In this document: piece after piece, positions 15,881 through 25,798 of the stretch
Layout: every line of letters starts with the position of its first letter
How positions within the stretch are numbered: the first letter of the stretch is position 1
Assembly (NCBI GenBank): GCA_029260015.1
Contig: JAJDEB010000007.1
Location: 1-64,000 of the forward strand
Direction of reading: 5' to 3'
DNA: 64,000 nucleotides
Source: Phycisphaerae bacterium
GTDB taxonomy: Bacteria > Planctomycetota > Phycisphaerae > UBA1845
Translations under genes and position numbers: made by a program
The notes under the pieces: model-generated
The model's input: the letters and a program-made list of their open reading frames with translations, nothing else
Told to the model about the DNA's origin: nothing
Database searches by the model: none

Positions 15881-17926
15881 ATGAACGAATCGCTGCTCAC
15901 CAATTTAAGTATTCTGATCTTGCTGCTACCGGCTGCCGGTGCATTGTGCGCCGGAGCTTTGGGTCCGCGCCATCTTAAGGGCAACAGCCATTGGCCGGTC
16001 GTCTTCGGTGTCGGTGGCGCGGCGATCGCGTCGTATATTTTGCTCTTTCAAGTCGCGGGAGCTGGCGAAGAGTCGTCCGTTCTCATCGAGCTTTACCAAT
16101 GGTTCACAGCCGGCGGTGGTTCGTGGTTCAACGTCGAACTGCTGATCGACCCTCTCACAGCTGTCATGCTCGCGGTGGTCACCGGCATCTCCACCCTTGT
16201 CGTCATCTATTCCAAAGAATACATGCGACACCACGACCAACCCGAGCGCGGTTACGAACGCTTCTTCGCGTTTCTCGGATTGTTCGTATTCTCAATGTGC
16301 ATTCTCGTCCTCGGCGGCAACTTCCTGCTGCTTTATCTGGGGTGGGAGGCAGTCGGTCTGTGCAGCTATCTGTTGATCGGTTTCTATTATCAAAAACCGT
16401 CGGCTGCCGCTGCGGCTAAGAAAGCATTCCTGGTCAATCGAATCGGTGACTTTGGATTCGGGCTTGGCATCCTGCTGATCTATATCACGTTTGGCTGCTT
16501 GGATTATGCCACCGTATTTGAAGCCGCCCGTTTGGGCATGGATCACAACGTCGAAGCGCTCGCGACCCTCATGAGTATCGATGCGATTCAAGCGTCGGAA
16601 CTTGCGATGACGATCTCGTCGCGCCTCCCGATCATCGCCCTGCTGCTGTTGTGTGGTGCGGTGGGTAAGAGTGCTCAGCTGCCATTGTACGTCTGGCTGC
16701 CCGATGCGATGGAAGGCCCATCGCCCGTCTCGGCGCTCATTCACGCGGCGACTATGGTAACGGCTGGCATCTACATGATGGTGCGGTGTGGTGTCATCTT
16801 TGCATCGTCGGATGCGGTGATGATGTTCATCGCAATTCTCGGAGCAGCCACCGCGATATTCGCGGCGACCATCGCGCTTGTGCAAACCGACATGAAACGC
16901 ATCCTCGCGTATTCAACCATCAGCCAACTCGGATACATGTTTCTGGGTGTCGGATGTTTCGCCGCAGGGTCAGCCGTCTTCCACCTTATGACCCACGCGT
17001 TCTTCAAAGCTTTGCTGTTCCTCGGTGCGGGTAGCGTGATGCATGCGATGGGCGGTATCATCGACGTGAGACGCTTCGGCGGTTTGAAACGCATCCTGCC
17101 TGTGACCTACCTGACCATGTTGATTGGGTCAGCTGCACTCGCGGGCTTTCCGCTGCTGGCTGGATTCTGGAGCAAGGACGAAATCGTCCACGCCGCGTTT
17201 AATCAGCATGTCCTTCTCGGAGTCGTCGGTCTGGTCACCGCCGTCCTCACCGCGTTCTACACATTCCGGATGATGTTCCTGGCATTCTGGGGAGAAGAGC
17301 GCGTACCGGAAGGTGTGTCGGCCCATGAATCGGGCAAGTGGATTCTTGTACCGCTGGGAATTCTCGCGATAGGTGCAATCTTCTCTGGATATTTTGGCGT
17401 TCATGTTCATGGTGGCGGGTTCCTTGGGTTCCTCGAACCGCATGGCGCGTTGCATCACTTCCTCGAACCGGTGACCGCCCCCTTCGCTGCACACGCGCAC
17501 GAGGCCCACGCAGCAGAAATCGGTCATGGATTCTTCGCAGCGATCGCCCACCATTGGCTGATGTATCTCTCGGCGCTGCTTTCGATTCTCGGAATCCTCG
17601 TCGCATACGTCTGGTATGTGCAGCGACCCTGGCTACCGCAGGTGGTTCGGGCGACATTCCCGAAGGCGCATTTTGTATTGCTGCACAAATACTTCGTGGA
17701 TGAATTCTATGACACGGTGTTTGTTTCACCGCTGCGCCGATTGGGACGTTTCTGCTACCAAGCCGACGTTTTCCTGATCGACGGAATCGTCTGGTTCATC
17801 ACCGTGATTCCGCGAATGTTCGGACAATCATGGCGGACGCTGCAAACCGGCGCGCTGCAAGGTTACGGCCTCGGAATGGCCGCCGGCCTCGCGCTGATTA
17901 TTGTTTTGGTCATGATGACAACGTAA
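15881..17926 (+). CDS. nuoL: NADH-quinone oxidoreductase subunit L (proton pump)
   Basis: A 681-residue antiporter-like subunit with the long lateral helix at its C-terminus. Signatures are the proton-antiporter core around WEAVGLCSYLLIGFYY, the channel lysine region GKSAQLPLYVWLPDAMEGP and VSALIHAATMVTAGIY. A His-rich stretch (about residues 505-560) lies in a loop. The start is ATG 15881 with GAAGGA 4 nt upstream. A TTG at 15869 is less likely. Confidence 0.97.
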   Translation: MNESLLTNLSILILLLPAAGALCAGALGPRHLKGNSHWPVVFGVGGAAIASYILLFQVAGAGEESSVLIELYQWFTAGGGSWFNVELLIDPLTAVMLAVVTGISTLVVIYSKEYMRHHDQPERGYERFFAFLGLFVFSMCILVLGGNFLLLYLGWEAVGLCSYLLIGFYYQKPSAAAAAKKAFLVNRIGDFGFGLGILLIYITFGCLDYATVFEAARLGMDHNVEALATLMSIDAIQASELAMTISSRLPIIALLLLCGAVGKSAQLPLYVWLPDAMEGPSPVSALIHAATMVTAGIYMMVRCGVIFASSDAVMMFIAILGAATAIFAATIALVQTDMKRILAYSTISQLGYMFLGVGCFAAGSAVFHLMTHAFFKALLFLGAGSVMHAMGGIIDVRRFGGLKRILPVTYLTMLIGSAALAGFPLLAGFWSKDEIVHAAFNQHVLLGVVGLVTAVLTAFYTFRMMFLAFWGEERVPEGVSAHESGKWILVPLGILAIGAIFSGYFGVHVHGGGFLGFLEPHGALHHFLEPVTAPFAAHAHEAHAAEIGHGFFAAIAHHWLMYLSALLSILGILVAYVWYVQRPWLPQVVRATFPKAHFVLLHKYFVDEFYDTVFVSPLRRLGRFCYQADVFLIDGIVWFITVIPRMFGQSWRTLQTGALQGYGLGMAAGLALIIVLVMMTT

Positions 17927-17959
17927 GCCGTCGTTTCGACAGCAAAGGTACTAAGCACC

Positions 17960-19723
17960 GTGGACTTCGTTTCAAACTGGATTCTAACCGCCATCATCTT
18001 CATGCCGATCGTCGGTGCGGCGTATGTGTGGTTTGGCAGCGGTAGTCGCGTGTCGCAAGTCCGCAGCAACGCGATGATCGGGTCGATGCTGACGTTGCTC
18101 CTCGTCATTTGCGCGGCGGGCATGCACAGTCAAGGGCAAGGCGAAACCGTTGATGGGTACGGCTTGTACCACACGTCCGGATGGATGGCCGACGGAGACA
18201 ATCGCATCGACGTCAACTACACGTTGGGCATCGATGGTGTCAGCGTTTGGTTGCTTTTGCTTACCGGGTTGCTTTGTCCGCTGGCGATTTGGGCGAGTTT
18301 TTCTTCGATCACCAATAGGGCGAAGGAGTATTACTGCCTGCTTCTGCTTTTGGAATCGGGGATGCTCGGGGTTTTCTGCTCGCTCGACCTCTTGCTCTTT
18401 TATGTATTCTTCGAGTTCACGTTGATCCCGCTGTTTTTCCTGATCGGTACATGGGGCGGACAGGAACGGGCCCGGGCAGCTACCAAGTTTTTCCTGTTCA
18501 CCGTCGCGGGAAGTGTGCTGACGTTTGCTGGCGTTTTGTACCTCGCATTCCATCAATACAGCTACGGCGATACGGGCGTGTTTTCGCTGAACATTCCGAC
18601 GTTGGTTCGATACGGTCAAAGTGGTTTGATCCCCGCGGGCGTTCAGTGGTGGATATTCCTCGGACTTGTCGCCGGGTTTGCTGTTAAGGTGCCGCTGTTT
18701 CCCGTACACACATGGCTACCCCTCGCCCACACCGAAGCACCGACCGCTGGCAGCGTGCTGTTGGCCGGCGTGCTGCTCAAGCTCGGAACCTATGGCTTCA
18801 TTCGACTCGCCCTTCCAATCTTGCCTGAAGGTGCAGAGGCCTTCGCCCACTTCATGGCGGTGATGGCGATCGCCGGTGTGATCTATGGAGCGTTGGCTGC
18901 CTGGGTGCAGGAAGACGTCAAGAAACTCGTGGCGTATTCATCCGTGTCGCACATGGGTTTCTGCGTACTTGGCATGTTCAGTTTGAAGATGGCTGGCATG
19001 ACCGGCTCAGTGATGTACATGGTCAATCACGGCTTATCGACTGCCGCATTGTTCCTCGTGGTCGGGATGATTTACGAACGTTACCACACCCGCGACATGA
19101 ACAAACTCGGCGGACTCGCCCGACAAATGCCGGTGATGGCTGTATTCCTCATCATCTTCACACTCAGCAGCATCGGTCTTCCCGGTCTCAACGGATTCAT
19201 CGGCGAAATGCTCGTTCTCATCGGCACGGCTGCCTCAACCGAAACGCATGATGGCTTAATCGCGGGTCCACTTGGAATGGCCTACGCAGTTCCGGCAGCG
19301 ACGGGCATCGTCCTCGGTGCGATCTACATGCTTTGGATGTGTCGCCGCATATTGTTTGGACCGGTCCTCGAACCTCCGGGCACGCCAGACACGTCGGCTG
19401 GCTTGCCGCCTGATCTAAGTGGCCGCGAGATTGGAATCCTTGCACCGATCGCAGTGCTGTGTCTGGTCATAGGCATTTGGCCGAAACCGATGATCGATTC
19501 GATGCAACCGGCGATTGAAGAACACATCCTGGCATCACGGGTGATGGAAAAAGATATCAATGTCGCTCATGCAGATAAGGCGATGAAAGGGCAATCGGTC
19601 GCTTCAAACACTGCTCCCGCAAGCCCTCAGGCAGACAGCATGGAAGTAGAATCAAAGCCAACGGAAGCTCAGCGATTCACCGGTAGCCAACTCGTGGGAT
19701 CAGAGGTGCGACATGGATCTTAG
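17960..19723 (+). CDS. nuoM: NADH-quinone oxidoreductase subunit M (proton pump)
   Basis: A 587-residue antiporter-like subunit. Conserved stretches include FYVFFEFTLIPLFFLIGTWGG with its key glutamate, AVKVPLFPVHTWLPLAHTEAP and SSVSHMGFCVLGMFS. The start is GTG at 17960 with AAAGG upstream. After the last helix there is a hydrophilic, low-complexity tail of about 75 residues rich in Ala, Ser and Glu, which is longer than usual. It overlaps nuoN by 11 bp. Confidence 0.96.
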   Translation: MDFVSNWILTAIIFMPIVGAAYVWFGSGSRVSQVRSNAMIGSMLTLLLVICAAGMHSQGQGETVDGYGLYHTSGWMADGDNRIDVNYTLGIDGVSVWLLLLTGLLCPLAIWASFSSITNRAKEYYCLLLLLESGMLGVFCSLDLLLFYVFFEFTLIPLFFLIGTWGGQERARAATKFFLFTVAGSVLTFAGVLYLAFHQYSYGDTGVFSLNIPTLVRYGQSGLIPAGVQWWIFLGLVAGFAVKVPLFPVHTWLPLAHTEAPTAGSVLLAGVLLKLGTYGFIRLALPILPEGAEAFAHFMAVMAIAGVIYGALAAWVQEDVKKLVAYSSVSHMGFCVLGMFSLKMAGMTGSVMYMVNHGLSTAALFLVVGMIYERYHTRDMNKLGGLARQMPVMAVFLIIFTLSSIGLPGLNGFIGEMLVLIGTAASTETHDGLIAGPLGMAYAVPAATGIVLGAIYMLWMCRRILFGPVLEPPGTPDTSAGLPPDLSGREIGILAPIAVLCLVIGIWPKPMIDSMQPAIEEHILASRVMEKDINVAHADKAMKGQSVASNTAPASPQADSMEVESKPTEAQRFTGSQLVGSEVRHGS

Positions 19724-21308
19724 TGCGTACTTCCCCGGGTTCCTTCCCGAATTCGTCATGATCATCGGTGCGTGTGCGGTGCTGCTCTTGGGCGCGCCAG
19801 CGCGGGCGGCGGTTCCGGGCGATATGTCGAAGCAGACTCCGGGTTTGCTGGCGATCGTCGTCACACTGACGTCGCTGTTCATTACGCTTTGGCTGGGGCA
19901 TCCGGCAGGTGGCGAGTCGTGCCCACCGGGATTGGTTGCGACGGACCTGCTCTATTATGTGCGCGTCGGTGGTCTCGGTGTGGGCGTGCTCATTCTGCTC
20001 GCCAACCTGCACTTACCGGTTGCCAACGAGCGTGCCGAATTCTTTTCGATGATCCTGTTTTCGCTGACCGGATTGCTCATCACCGCAGCCGCCAACGATC
20101 TGCTCGTTCTGTTTTTCGCGATCGAACTGGTCAGCGTTCCGACGTACATCATTGTCGCCCTTGCCCGAGAAGATAAACGGGCCTCGGAAGCCAGCGTGAA
20201 GTATTTCTTCCTCGGAGCGATGTCGGCTGCGATCATGGTCTACGGCTTCAGCTTTTTGTATGGCGCTCTCGGAGGGACCACGACACTTTCCGGTAGCGGT
20301 GACTCGATGGCCGCCGTCGCCAGCGCGACTGATACCAACAATGCGATCATCATTGCGGGCATGCTGCTTTCGTTCGCCGGAATATTCTTCAAGTTGGCAG
20401 CGGTCCCGTTCCATTCGTATGTCGCAGACGTTTATGAAGGCCCGGCGTCAACCGTTAGCGGTTTGTTGGGTTTCCTTCCAAAATTCGCAGGACTGATCGC
20501 AGGCGTGAAACTGCTCAGTGTGTTTGCGTGGGACGTCCCTCCGCAAGTGCTATGGGTGCTTTGGATCGTCGCAGCCGCCACCATGACGGTTGGAAACACG
20601 ATTGCCCTGTTGCAACGCAACGTCAAGCGCATCCTCGCGTATTCAAGCGTCGCCCACAGTGGTTACATGCTCATCGGTTTGATCGTGGGGCCAAGCCTGC
20701 TCGCCGGAGCGGGGCCGATGCGCGATGGCGTCTCGGCGATGCTGTTCTACATGGTGCTCTATGGCGCGATGAACCTTGGCGCGTTTGCAGTGCTGGGGGC
20801 GCTGGAGAAATCTGGCGAGAGCGTCGAAGACATCGCCGATATTGAAGGCCTTCATCAACGCCATCCGGGCCTGGCGCTGGCGATGGCGTTGTGCATTTTC
20901 AGCCTGATGGGTTTCCCACCGACAGCCGGTCTGCTCGGTAAGGTTTACATCTTCTCGAGTGCGTTTTCAGTCGGGTCGGAGCATCCGTTCGGCGGGCCGC
21001 TGGTAGTGCTCGCAGTCATCGGCGTAATCAACTCTGCCATCGGTGCAGCGTATTACCTGCGCATCATCGCTGCCTGTTACAACCGCGAACCCAAAAGCGA
21101 AACCAAGATCATAGGCGGAGCGGCACTTCGACTGGCAATTGTGGCGTGCAGCGGTTTGATGTTGCTGCTGTTTATCAAGCCCGCACTATTGAGTCGTGAT
21201 GCCAAATCCGCAGCCGCCACTGTGGTTGCAAAAGATGTTCATCACACCAATGTCGCCGTCGCCGCCAAGAATACCGCTTCCGAATCCTCACCAACGAAAA
21301 CGCCGTAG
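19713..21308 (+). CDS. nuoN: NADH-quinone oxidoreductase subunit N (proton pump)
   Basis: A 531-residue antiporter-like subunit that completes the 14-subunit set. The core reads FAIELVSVPTYIIVAL, FKLAAVPFHSYVADVYEG and LAYSSVAHSGYMLIG, with membrane glutamate and lysines in place. AGAGG lies about 6 nt before the ATG, inside the nuoM end. A Ser/Ala-rich C-terminal tail of about 40 residues follows the last helix. The operon ends here, facing a convergent gene 36 bp away, and no clear terminator hairpin is visible. Confidence 0.96.
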   Translation: MDLSAYFPGFLPEFVMIIGACAVLLLGAPARAAVPGDMSKQTPGLLAIVVTLTSLFITLWLGHPAGGESCPPGLVATDLLYYVRVGGLGVGVLILLANLHLPVANERAEFFSMILFSLTGLLITAAANDLLVLFFAIELVSVPTYIIVALAREDKRASEASVKYFFLGAMSAAIMVYGFSFLYGALGGTTTLSGSGDSMAAVASATDTNNAIIIAGMLLSFAGIFFKLAAVPFHSYVADVYEGPASTVSGLLGFLPKFAGLIAGVKLLSVFAWDVPPQVLWVLWIVAAATMTVGNTIALLQRNVKRILAYSSVAHSGYMLIGLIVGPSLLAGAGPMRDGVSAMLFYMVLYGAMNLGAFAVLGALEKSGESVEDIADIEGLHQRHPGLALAMALCIFSLMGFPPTAGLLGKVYIFSSAFSVGSEHPFGGPLVVLAVIGVINSAIGAAYYLRIIAACYNREPKSETKIIGGAALRLAIVACSGLMLLLFIKPALLSRDAKSAAATVVAKDVHHTNVAVAAKNTASESSPTKTP

Positions 21309-21344
21309 CAGTCTGAGGGCTGCACCACAAGAACTCACCCACAT

Positions 21345-22319
21345 CTATTCAATATCCAGCGGCCAACTGCCACCACCGCGATCCATCCAATGGCTAAATG
21401 CCAGCAACTTGCGACGTGTCGCCTCTTTGTACCATGCATCGCCCTGCTCCCACCAATCGGTAAACGCAGAACCCTTAACAAACTCGGCGTGCCCGTCACG
21501 ATATGAAACATTGCTGCCAGTTCCGTGAGCGATCTGATCGATGTTCGGCGCTGCGATGTCATGCGCAATCGCCGTCTGTGGTTTGATTCGATCCCACGGG
21601 ACGCCCGTCAAACCAACACGTCTTTCAAAACTGGCTTGCGTATGATTCACCCAGTTGGGATTGTCGGGCCGCCACATGGTTTCAACGCTGGGCGGCCAAG
21701 GGTTGATCGGCGTGTCCCATGCAAAGTCAGGATCTTTGACCGACGGGCAAAAGAATACCTTGGGATTTTTCACTTCGCCCGACTGCCACATCAGTCCGAA
21801 GTTCCACCAATGCCCCGGTTCAGGGCCTGGCGGTGGTGGGTTGGAAACCTGAAAGATGTGATGCCGATGATGCATTGCCGACAACCAGACTTGGTTATCG
21901 TTGTTCGTATTGAGAATCTCGTCAAAATATTCCGGACCGAACCCGCCGATGTGAACCGGTTTCCATTCGCAAGGGGTTTCGGATTCGTCACATCGACAGT
22001 TGATATCCACACCACGCCGCGCGAGTTGGGGGGCTGAACCGTAACCGATTCCGTACAACTCCCAGGTGTTCGACAATCCGCGCAAATGTGAAAGGCAGAC
22101 CACCCGCCGTGCCTGATCACGGGCCTGTTTTAGAGACGGTAGCAGAATCGATACCAGAAGTGCGATGATGGAAATCACCACCAACAGTTCGACGAGCGTA
22201 AAGGCTGCGTCGCGCTGCCTGCGCACAGCGGCAGATTGTTTGATGTGCCTGACGATTTGATCAACCCCGATCGGACGCCCGAACCTTTGAATATATCGGC
22301 TGGTGCAGGGCACATCCAA
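21345..22319 (-). CDS. Type II/IV pseudopilin-like protein with prepilin cleavage motif
   Basis: A 324-residue protein with a prepilin peptidase site and hydrophobic helix, [30 protein letters not shown] (given here by its key parts AAFTLVELL and ISIIALLVS), preceded by basic residues RRQR. The C-terminus carries [12 protein letters not shown], the DG motif common in the large planctomycete pseudopilin-like families. The leader to ATG 22319 is long (39 residues); an internal GTG would give a short leader [14 protein letters not shown]. The soluble part is rich in Trp and Pro, with Cys pairs. Its role, whether pilus or secretion or substrate capture, is unknown. It follows the response regulator by 60 bp on the same strand. 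Confidence 0.8.
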   Translation of the reverse strand: MDVPCTSRYIQRFGRPIGVDQIVRHIKQSAAVRRQRDAAFTLVELLVVISIIALLVSILLPSLKQARDQARRVVCLSHLRGLSNTWELYGIGYGSAPQLARRGVDINCRCDESETPCEWKPVHIGGFGPEYFDEILNTNNDNQVWLSAMHHRHHIFQVSNPPPPGPEPGHWWNFGLMWQSGEVKNPKVFFCPSVKDPDFAWDTPINPWPPSVETMWRPDNPNWVNHTQASFERRVGLTGVPWDRIKPQTAIAHDIAAPNIDQIAHGTGSNVSYRDGHAEFVKGSAFTDWWEQGDAWYKEATRRKLLAFSHWMDRGGGSWPLDIE

Positions 22320-22379
22320 GCAGAATCCGGGCCGACGGATACAGAACCATCATTCGTAGCATTCGGAATCGGGTTATGG

Positions 22380-22763
22380 CTATTTGGGGGCGAGAAGTTT
22401 TTCGGCGTATTCGAGGAGACGCTCCATGCGGAACGGTTTGCTGAGGTAGCCATCGACCCCACGACTTTCCGCCCAGGCTTTGTGACGGTTGCCCGCGTTT
22501 CCGGTGATCATGATGACTGACGGCTTGTTGCCATCGCCCCGCTTGAGTTTGTCCATCACGAGGAAACCGCTGCGTTTAGGCAGCATGGCATCGAGGACCA
22601 CCAAATCGGGCGCACCGGATTCGGCCATGGAGACAGCCGTATCGCCATCGGAAGCGGTACACACATTTGCACCGGTGTCTTGAAGCGCCGTTTGGATCGC
22701 AGAAAGAATATCCGGATCGTCATCGACGACGAGTATCGTTTTTCCCAGAAAGTGTTCAGACAA
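22380..22763 (-). CDS. Single-domain response regulator (CheY-like receiver)
   Basis: A 127-residue receiver domain with no output domain. The acidic triad D14-D15-D16, phospho-acceptor D58 (VVLDAML), T87 (MITGN) and K109 (LSKPF) are all present, so it should be phosphorylatable. The start is TTG 22763, because GGAGGA lies 6 nt upstream and homology starts here. The open frame extends upstream to 22859 without conservation. No histidine kinase is nearby. The downstream neighbour is a pseudopilin, so a motility or secretion role is possible. Confidence 0.85.
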   Translation of the reverse strand: MSEHFLGKTILVVDDDPDILSAIQTALQDTGANVCTASDGDTAVSMAESGAPDLVVLDAMLPKRSGFLVMDKLKRGDGNKPSVIMITGNAGNRHKAWAESRGVDGYLSKPFRMERLLEYAEKLLAPK

Positions 22764-23072
22764 TTGACATCCTCCCAATGTCATCATCAAGGGTCGGCGT
22801 GGCTTGTTTTCATCTACAAATTGATAAGAAATGGAAACCCAATACCCCGCGTATTGCACCCCTTGTTTGCAATGACGCTAAAAGTATAGGTTCGATAAGG
22901 TGGTGATTCAAATGATCATGGGATTTGCGCTCGAAACGCAGCATGGGGCTGAAAAAAGCATTTCACTACGACACCACTTCACATTTCCAACGACCATCGG
23001 AATCGTCGTGTATCCGGTTTGTCACAGTAGGCCATGATCACAGTTGGCCAGGGCAAACCCGATGCAACGTGG
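22764..23072. other. Intergenic region upstream of the response regulator
   Basis: This 309-bp gap between two minus-strand genes holds a small inverted repeat CAATAC/GTATTG (22840-22856), about 80 bp upstream of the TTG start. It could be a regulatory site. No promoter, RNA gene or coding sequence was convincing. Confidence 0.4.
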
Positions 23073-24314
23073 CTATTTGTCGGAAGGTGATTTGTATGAT
23101 TCGCCCGATTCAAACTCACCGTCGATGAGGACACCGACGCAATGCGTTGTGTATTCAAACGGGTCGCCGTCGTATAGCGCAAGGTCGCCATCTTTACCAA
23201 CCGCAATCGAACCGACGCGATCTTCGATGCCAAGTATTCTTGCAGCGTCGATCGTGACCGAACGAAGGGCGCCCTCGAAGCCAAGACCATTTGCGGCAGC
23301 CAAGCCAGCTTCGAACAGCACTACCCGCGACTTGGGGACGTAGCTTTCGAATCCACTTTGCATGCCAACCAGAATACCGGCGTCGCGCAGCTTCGCCGCC
23401 GTTTCAAAGCTGGCGTTCTCCAACTCCCAACTGAAACGGGCCATCGTGGGATGAATAATTACCGGGATGCCTGCTGCTTTGATCTCGTCGATCAACATGT
23501 GGCTTTCGGCCCCGCCGTCGAGTATCAACCGAATATCGAATTCTTTGGCAAGTCGCAAAGCGTTGGCAATATCGTTGGCACGGTGGGCAGTCACGACCAG
23601 CGGTACTTCTTTCTTGAGTACGCTGGCGAGCGCTTCCTTCGTGAGATCGAAGCCAGCTTTCTTTTCAGGATCATCGAGTTCACGCTTTTTCAAGTACGAT
23701 TGCGTCTCGACAAACGCTTCCCGCAGCATCGACATCATTTTGCCACGGGTACCTGGGGACTTGTCACCCTTCTTGCGTGCCGAACTTGCCAGCGTCGCAA
23801 CCACGGCAGCCCTCTCGCGAATCAGACCATCTTCGACTGTATTGCCCCGCGTCTTAATAATCATCGTCTGCCCGGATATCAACTCGCCCGGTGCGTGCCC
23901 GGTGTGGACCGTCGTCACGCCGAACTGTCGCACCCAAGCCACCAGCGGATCGTGGGCATTGTACGCGTCAATCGCCCGCAGTTCCGGTTGAATGGGCGAT
24001 GAATGCTCGAGTTGATCCTGATCCTGCTTTTGATTCAGAATTCCAGTCAAACCGACCGTGGCATGCGTATCGACCAAACCAGGCGTCACCACATTTGCTT
24101 CGAGAACCTTCATGCCATCCGGAATCGAAACCGAGGCAGCCGGTCCGACCGCGGCAATCTTGCCATCGCGTATGACGACGATACCGTCTGAAATCGGATC
24201 GCCTTCCATCGTATAAATGGTCTTGCCGCGAACCGCCACTTGCGCAATTGCGGCGCTTGCAAAAACACAGAATGCCAACTGCAAGAATAAGATTTGAAAA
24301 AAGTATCGGCTCAT
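23073..24314 (-). CDS. Secreted amidohydrolase-family protein with degenerate metal site
   Basis: A 413-residue protein with a signal peptide (MSRYFFQILFLQLAFCVFA, ending AIAQ) and the amidohydrolase layout: N-terminal beta-sandwich strands (GKIAAVGPAASVSIPDGMKV), a barrel, then ILGIEDRVGSIAVGKDGDL. It is a paralogue of the next upstream gene. Where that one has THSHIGG, HHHTH, LHHVSE and FHTDDW, this one has THATVGL, VTAHRAND, LDGGAES and MQSGFES, so several metal and catalytic residues are lost. It may be inactive or bind ligand only. GGAAGG lies 9 nt before ATG 24314; GTG 24317 is also possible. Confidence 0.85.
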   Translation of the reverse strand: MSRYFFQILFLQLAFCVFASAAIAQVAVRGKTIYTMEGDPISDGIVVIRDGKIAAVGPAASVSIPDGMKVLEANVVTPGLVDTHATVGLTGILNQKQDQDQLEHSSPIQPELRAIDAYNAHDPLVAWVRQFGVTTVHTGHAPGELISGQTMIIKTRGNTVEDGLIRERAAVVATLASSARKKGDKSPGTRGKMMSMLREAFVETQSYLKKRELDDPEKKAGFDLTKEALASVLKKEVPLVVTAHRANDIANALRLAKEFDIRLILDGGAESHMLIDEIKAAGIPVIIHPTMARFSWELENASFETAAKLRDAGILVGMQSGFESYVPKSRVVLFEAGLAAANGLGFEGALRSVTIDAARILGIEDRVGSIAVGKDGDLALYDGDPFEYTTHCVGVLIDGEFESGESYKSPSDK

Positions 24315-24365
24315 CACGACGGACCTTCCATCAATCGAAAATGTCTATGTGTCGAACGTGCCGGG

Positions 24366-24431
24366 GTAGGGTGGGCCGTGCCCACCATGTCTCGTATTAA
24401 TGGATACAGCGGTGGGCACGGCCCACCCTAC
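24366..24431. repeat. REPIN-like inverted doublet (between the amidohydrolase genes)
   Basis: A 66-bp element: GTAG, stem GGTGGGC, loop CGT, stem GCCCACC, a spacer of 24 nt, then the mirror unit ending in CTAC. The arms match perfectly. It sits about 50 bp upstream of the start of the degenerate amidohydrolase gene. Confidence 0.88.
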
Positions 24432-24481
24432 GACGACACGAGCCCCTCGGATCAGGAACAATTCCAAACGTTCTATCGATT

Positions 24482-25798
24482 CTAATCATCAGACTGATGA
24501 CCGCGACAACAGAGATACGGTTCCTGATCGTGTCCAGCACCAAACCCACCCACCGCGTGCAGATAATCTTCAGGATCGGAGCGATCAAAAACCTTCTCAC
24601 CCTCGACGTACGTCTCAAGCACCTTGGTGTATACGCTGAATGGATCGCCGTCGAGGATGATGAAGTCGGCATCCTTCTTGGGTTCGAGCGACCCGATGCG
24701 ATCTTCCAATTCGAGGATTTTCGCGCCTGCGATCGTCAAGGCTTCCAGTGCTTTCTGCCGCGACATGCCTGCCCGAACACCGAGGGCGGCCATCCTGAAA
24801 AACACGCGCGAATCGGTAATCCAATCGTCCGTATGAAACGCGGTGAGGACGCCCGCGTTTTCTAAGAACGCGCCGGTCTCAAAAATGAGGTTGCTGGCCT
24901 CAAGTTTTCCACCCGGGCTATCAACCAGGATGACCGAGCAAGGCGCGCCCGACTTCGCAATCTCGTCGGCAACCATCCACCCTTCACTGACATGGTGCAG
25001 CACCACGCGAAAACCAAACTCCTTGGAGAGTCGCAGCACCGTCATGATGTCATCGTTGCGGTGGGTATGATGATGAACGACGCGTCTGCCTTCCAACACC
25101 TCAATTAAGAATTCCTTACCGAGGTCACGGTCCGGTCGCTTCTTGTCATCTTCCGATGCCTTGGCCATCTTGTCGCGATACTCCTGCGCTGCGACGAACA
25201 TCTCGCGCACCAGCGACGCCGACTTGCCCCGCGTCCCGGGAAACGGTTTATCGCGCTGCGAGTTGGTGCCGTTGGCCATCTTCATGCCACCAGCGATGCG
25301 GCCATCCTTGAGGCGAATGAACATGTCTTCGATAGTGCGGGCTTCACGAAGCTTTACATATACGGTTTGACCACTCAGCAAATGACCGGACCCGGGCATG
25401 ATGTTGAGCGCTGTCAAACCGCCAGCCACCGCCCGACGAAACCCACTGGAGCGCACGTTGATCGCGTCGTAGATGCGCACTTCAGGATGAAGCGGACCGG
25501 AACCATCGCCCCCACCCACACCTCCAATATGACTGTGCGTGCAGATCAAACCGGGCATCAAGACTTTACCGGTGACATCAACCACCTGCGTCCCGTCGGC
25601 GAATTTTCGATCGTCCGCCGTTCGCACTTCGACGATCTTGCCATCTTTGACGATCAGAACGCCGTTTTCGATTTCATCCCCGACAATCGGGATGATTCTG
25701 GCACCGACGTAAGCCGTCGCGTCTTGCTGGGCATAACCGTTTGAAACGATACCCAGGCACACAGCCAGCGTCAGTATCGCAGTCCAATGATGCCTCAT
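24482..25798 (-). CDS. Secreted amidohydrolase (imidazolonepropionase-like), metal site intact
   Basis: A 438-residue metal-dependent hydrolase with a signal peptide (MRHHWTAILTLAVCLGIVS, ending YAQQ). The metal ligands of the amidohydrolase superfamily are in place: HxH in THSHIGG, His residues in VVHHHTHRND and VLHHVSEGW, and the final Asp in FHTDDW. The terminal part (ILELEDRIGSLEPKKDADF) is typical. The substrate is unknown; secreted members are often annotated as peptidase-like or imidazolonepropionase-like. GAGGAG lies about 7 nt before the ATG. It is probably co-transcribed with its degenerate paralogue downstream, 167 bp away with a REPIN-like element between. Confidence 0.88.
   Translation of the reverse strand: MRHHWTAILTLAVCLGIVSNGYAQQDATAYVGARIIPIVGDEIENGVLIVKDGKIVEVRTADDRKFADGTQVVDVTGKVLMPGLICTHSHIGGVGGGDGSGPLHPEVRIYDAINVRSSGFRRAVAGGLTALNIMPGSGHLLSGQTVYVKLREARTIEDMFIRLKDGRIAGGMKMANGTNSQRDKPFPGTRGKSASLVREMFVAAQEYRDKMAKASEDDKKRPDRDLGKEFLIEVLEGRRVVHHHTHRNDDIMTVLRLSKEFGFRVVLHHVSEGWMVADEIAKSGAPCSVILVDSPGGKLEASNLIFETGAFLENAGVLTAFHTDDWITDSRVFFRMAALGVRAGMSRQKALEALTIAGAKILELEDRIGSLEPKKDADFIILDGDPFSVYTKVLETYVEGEKVFDRSDPEDYLHAVGGFGAGHDQEPYLCCRGHQSDD

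Noticed and set aside
22840..22856. Inverted repeat CAATAC/GTATTG upstream of the response regulator
   Set aside because: Only 6-bp arms with a 5-nt spacer. This is expected by chance at this scale, and no matching promoter is visible.
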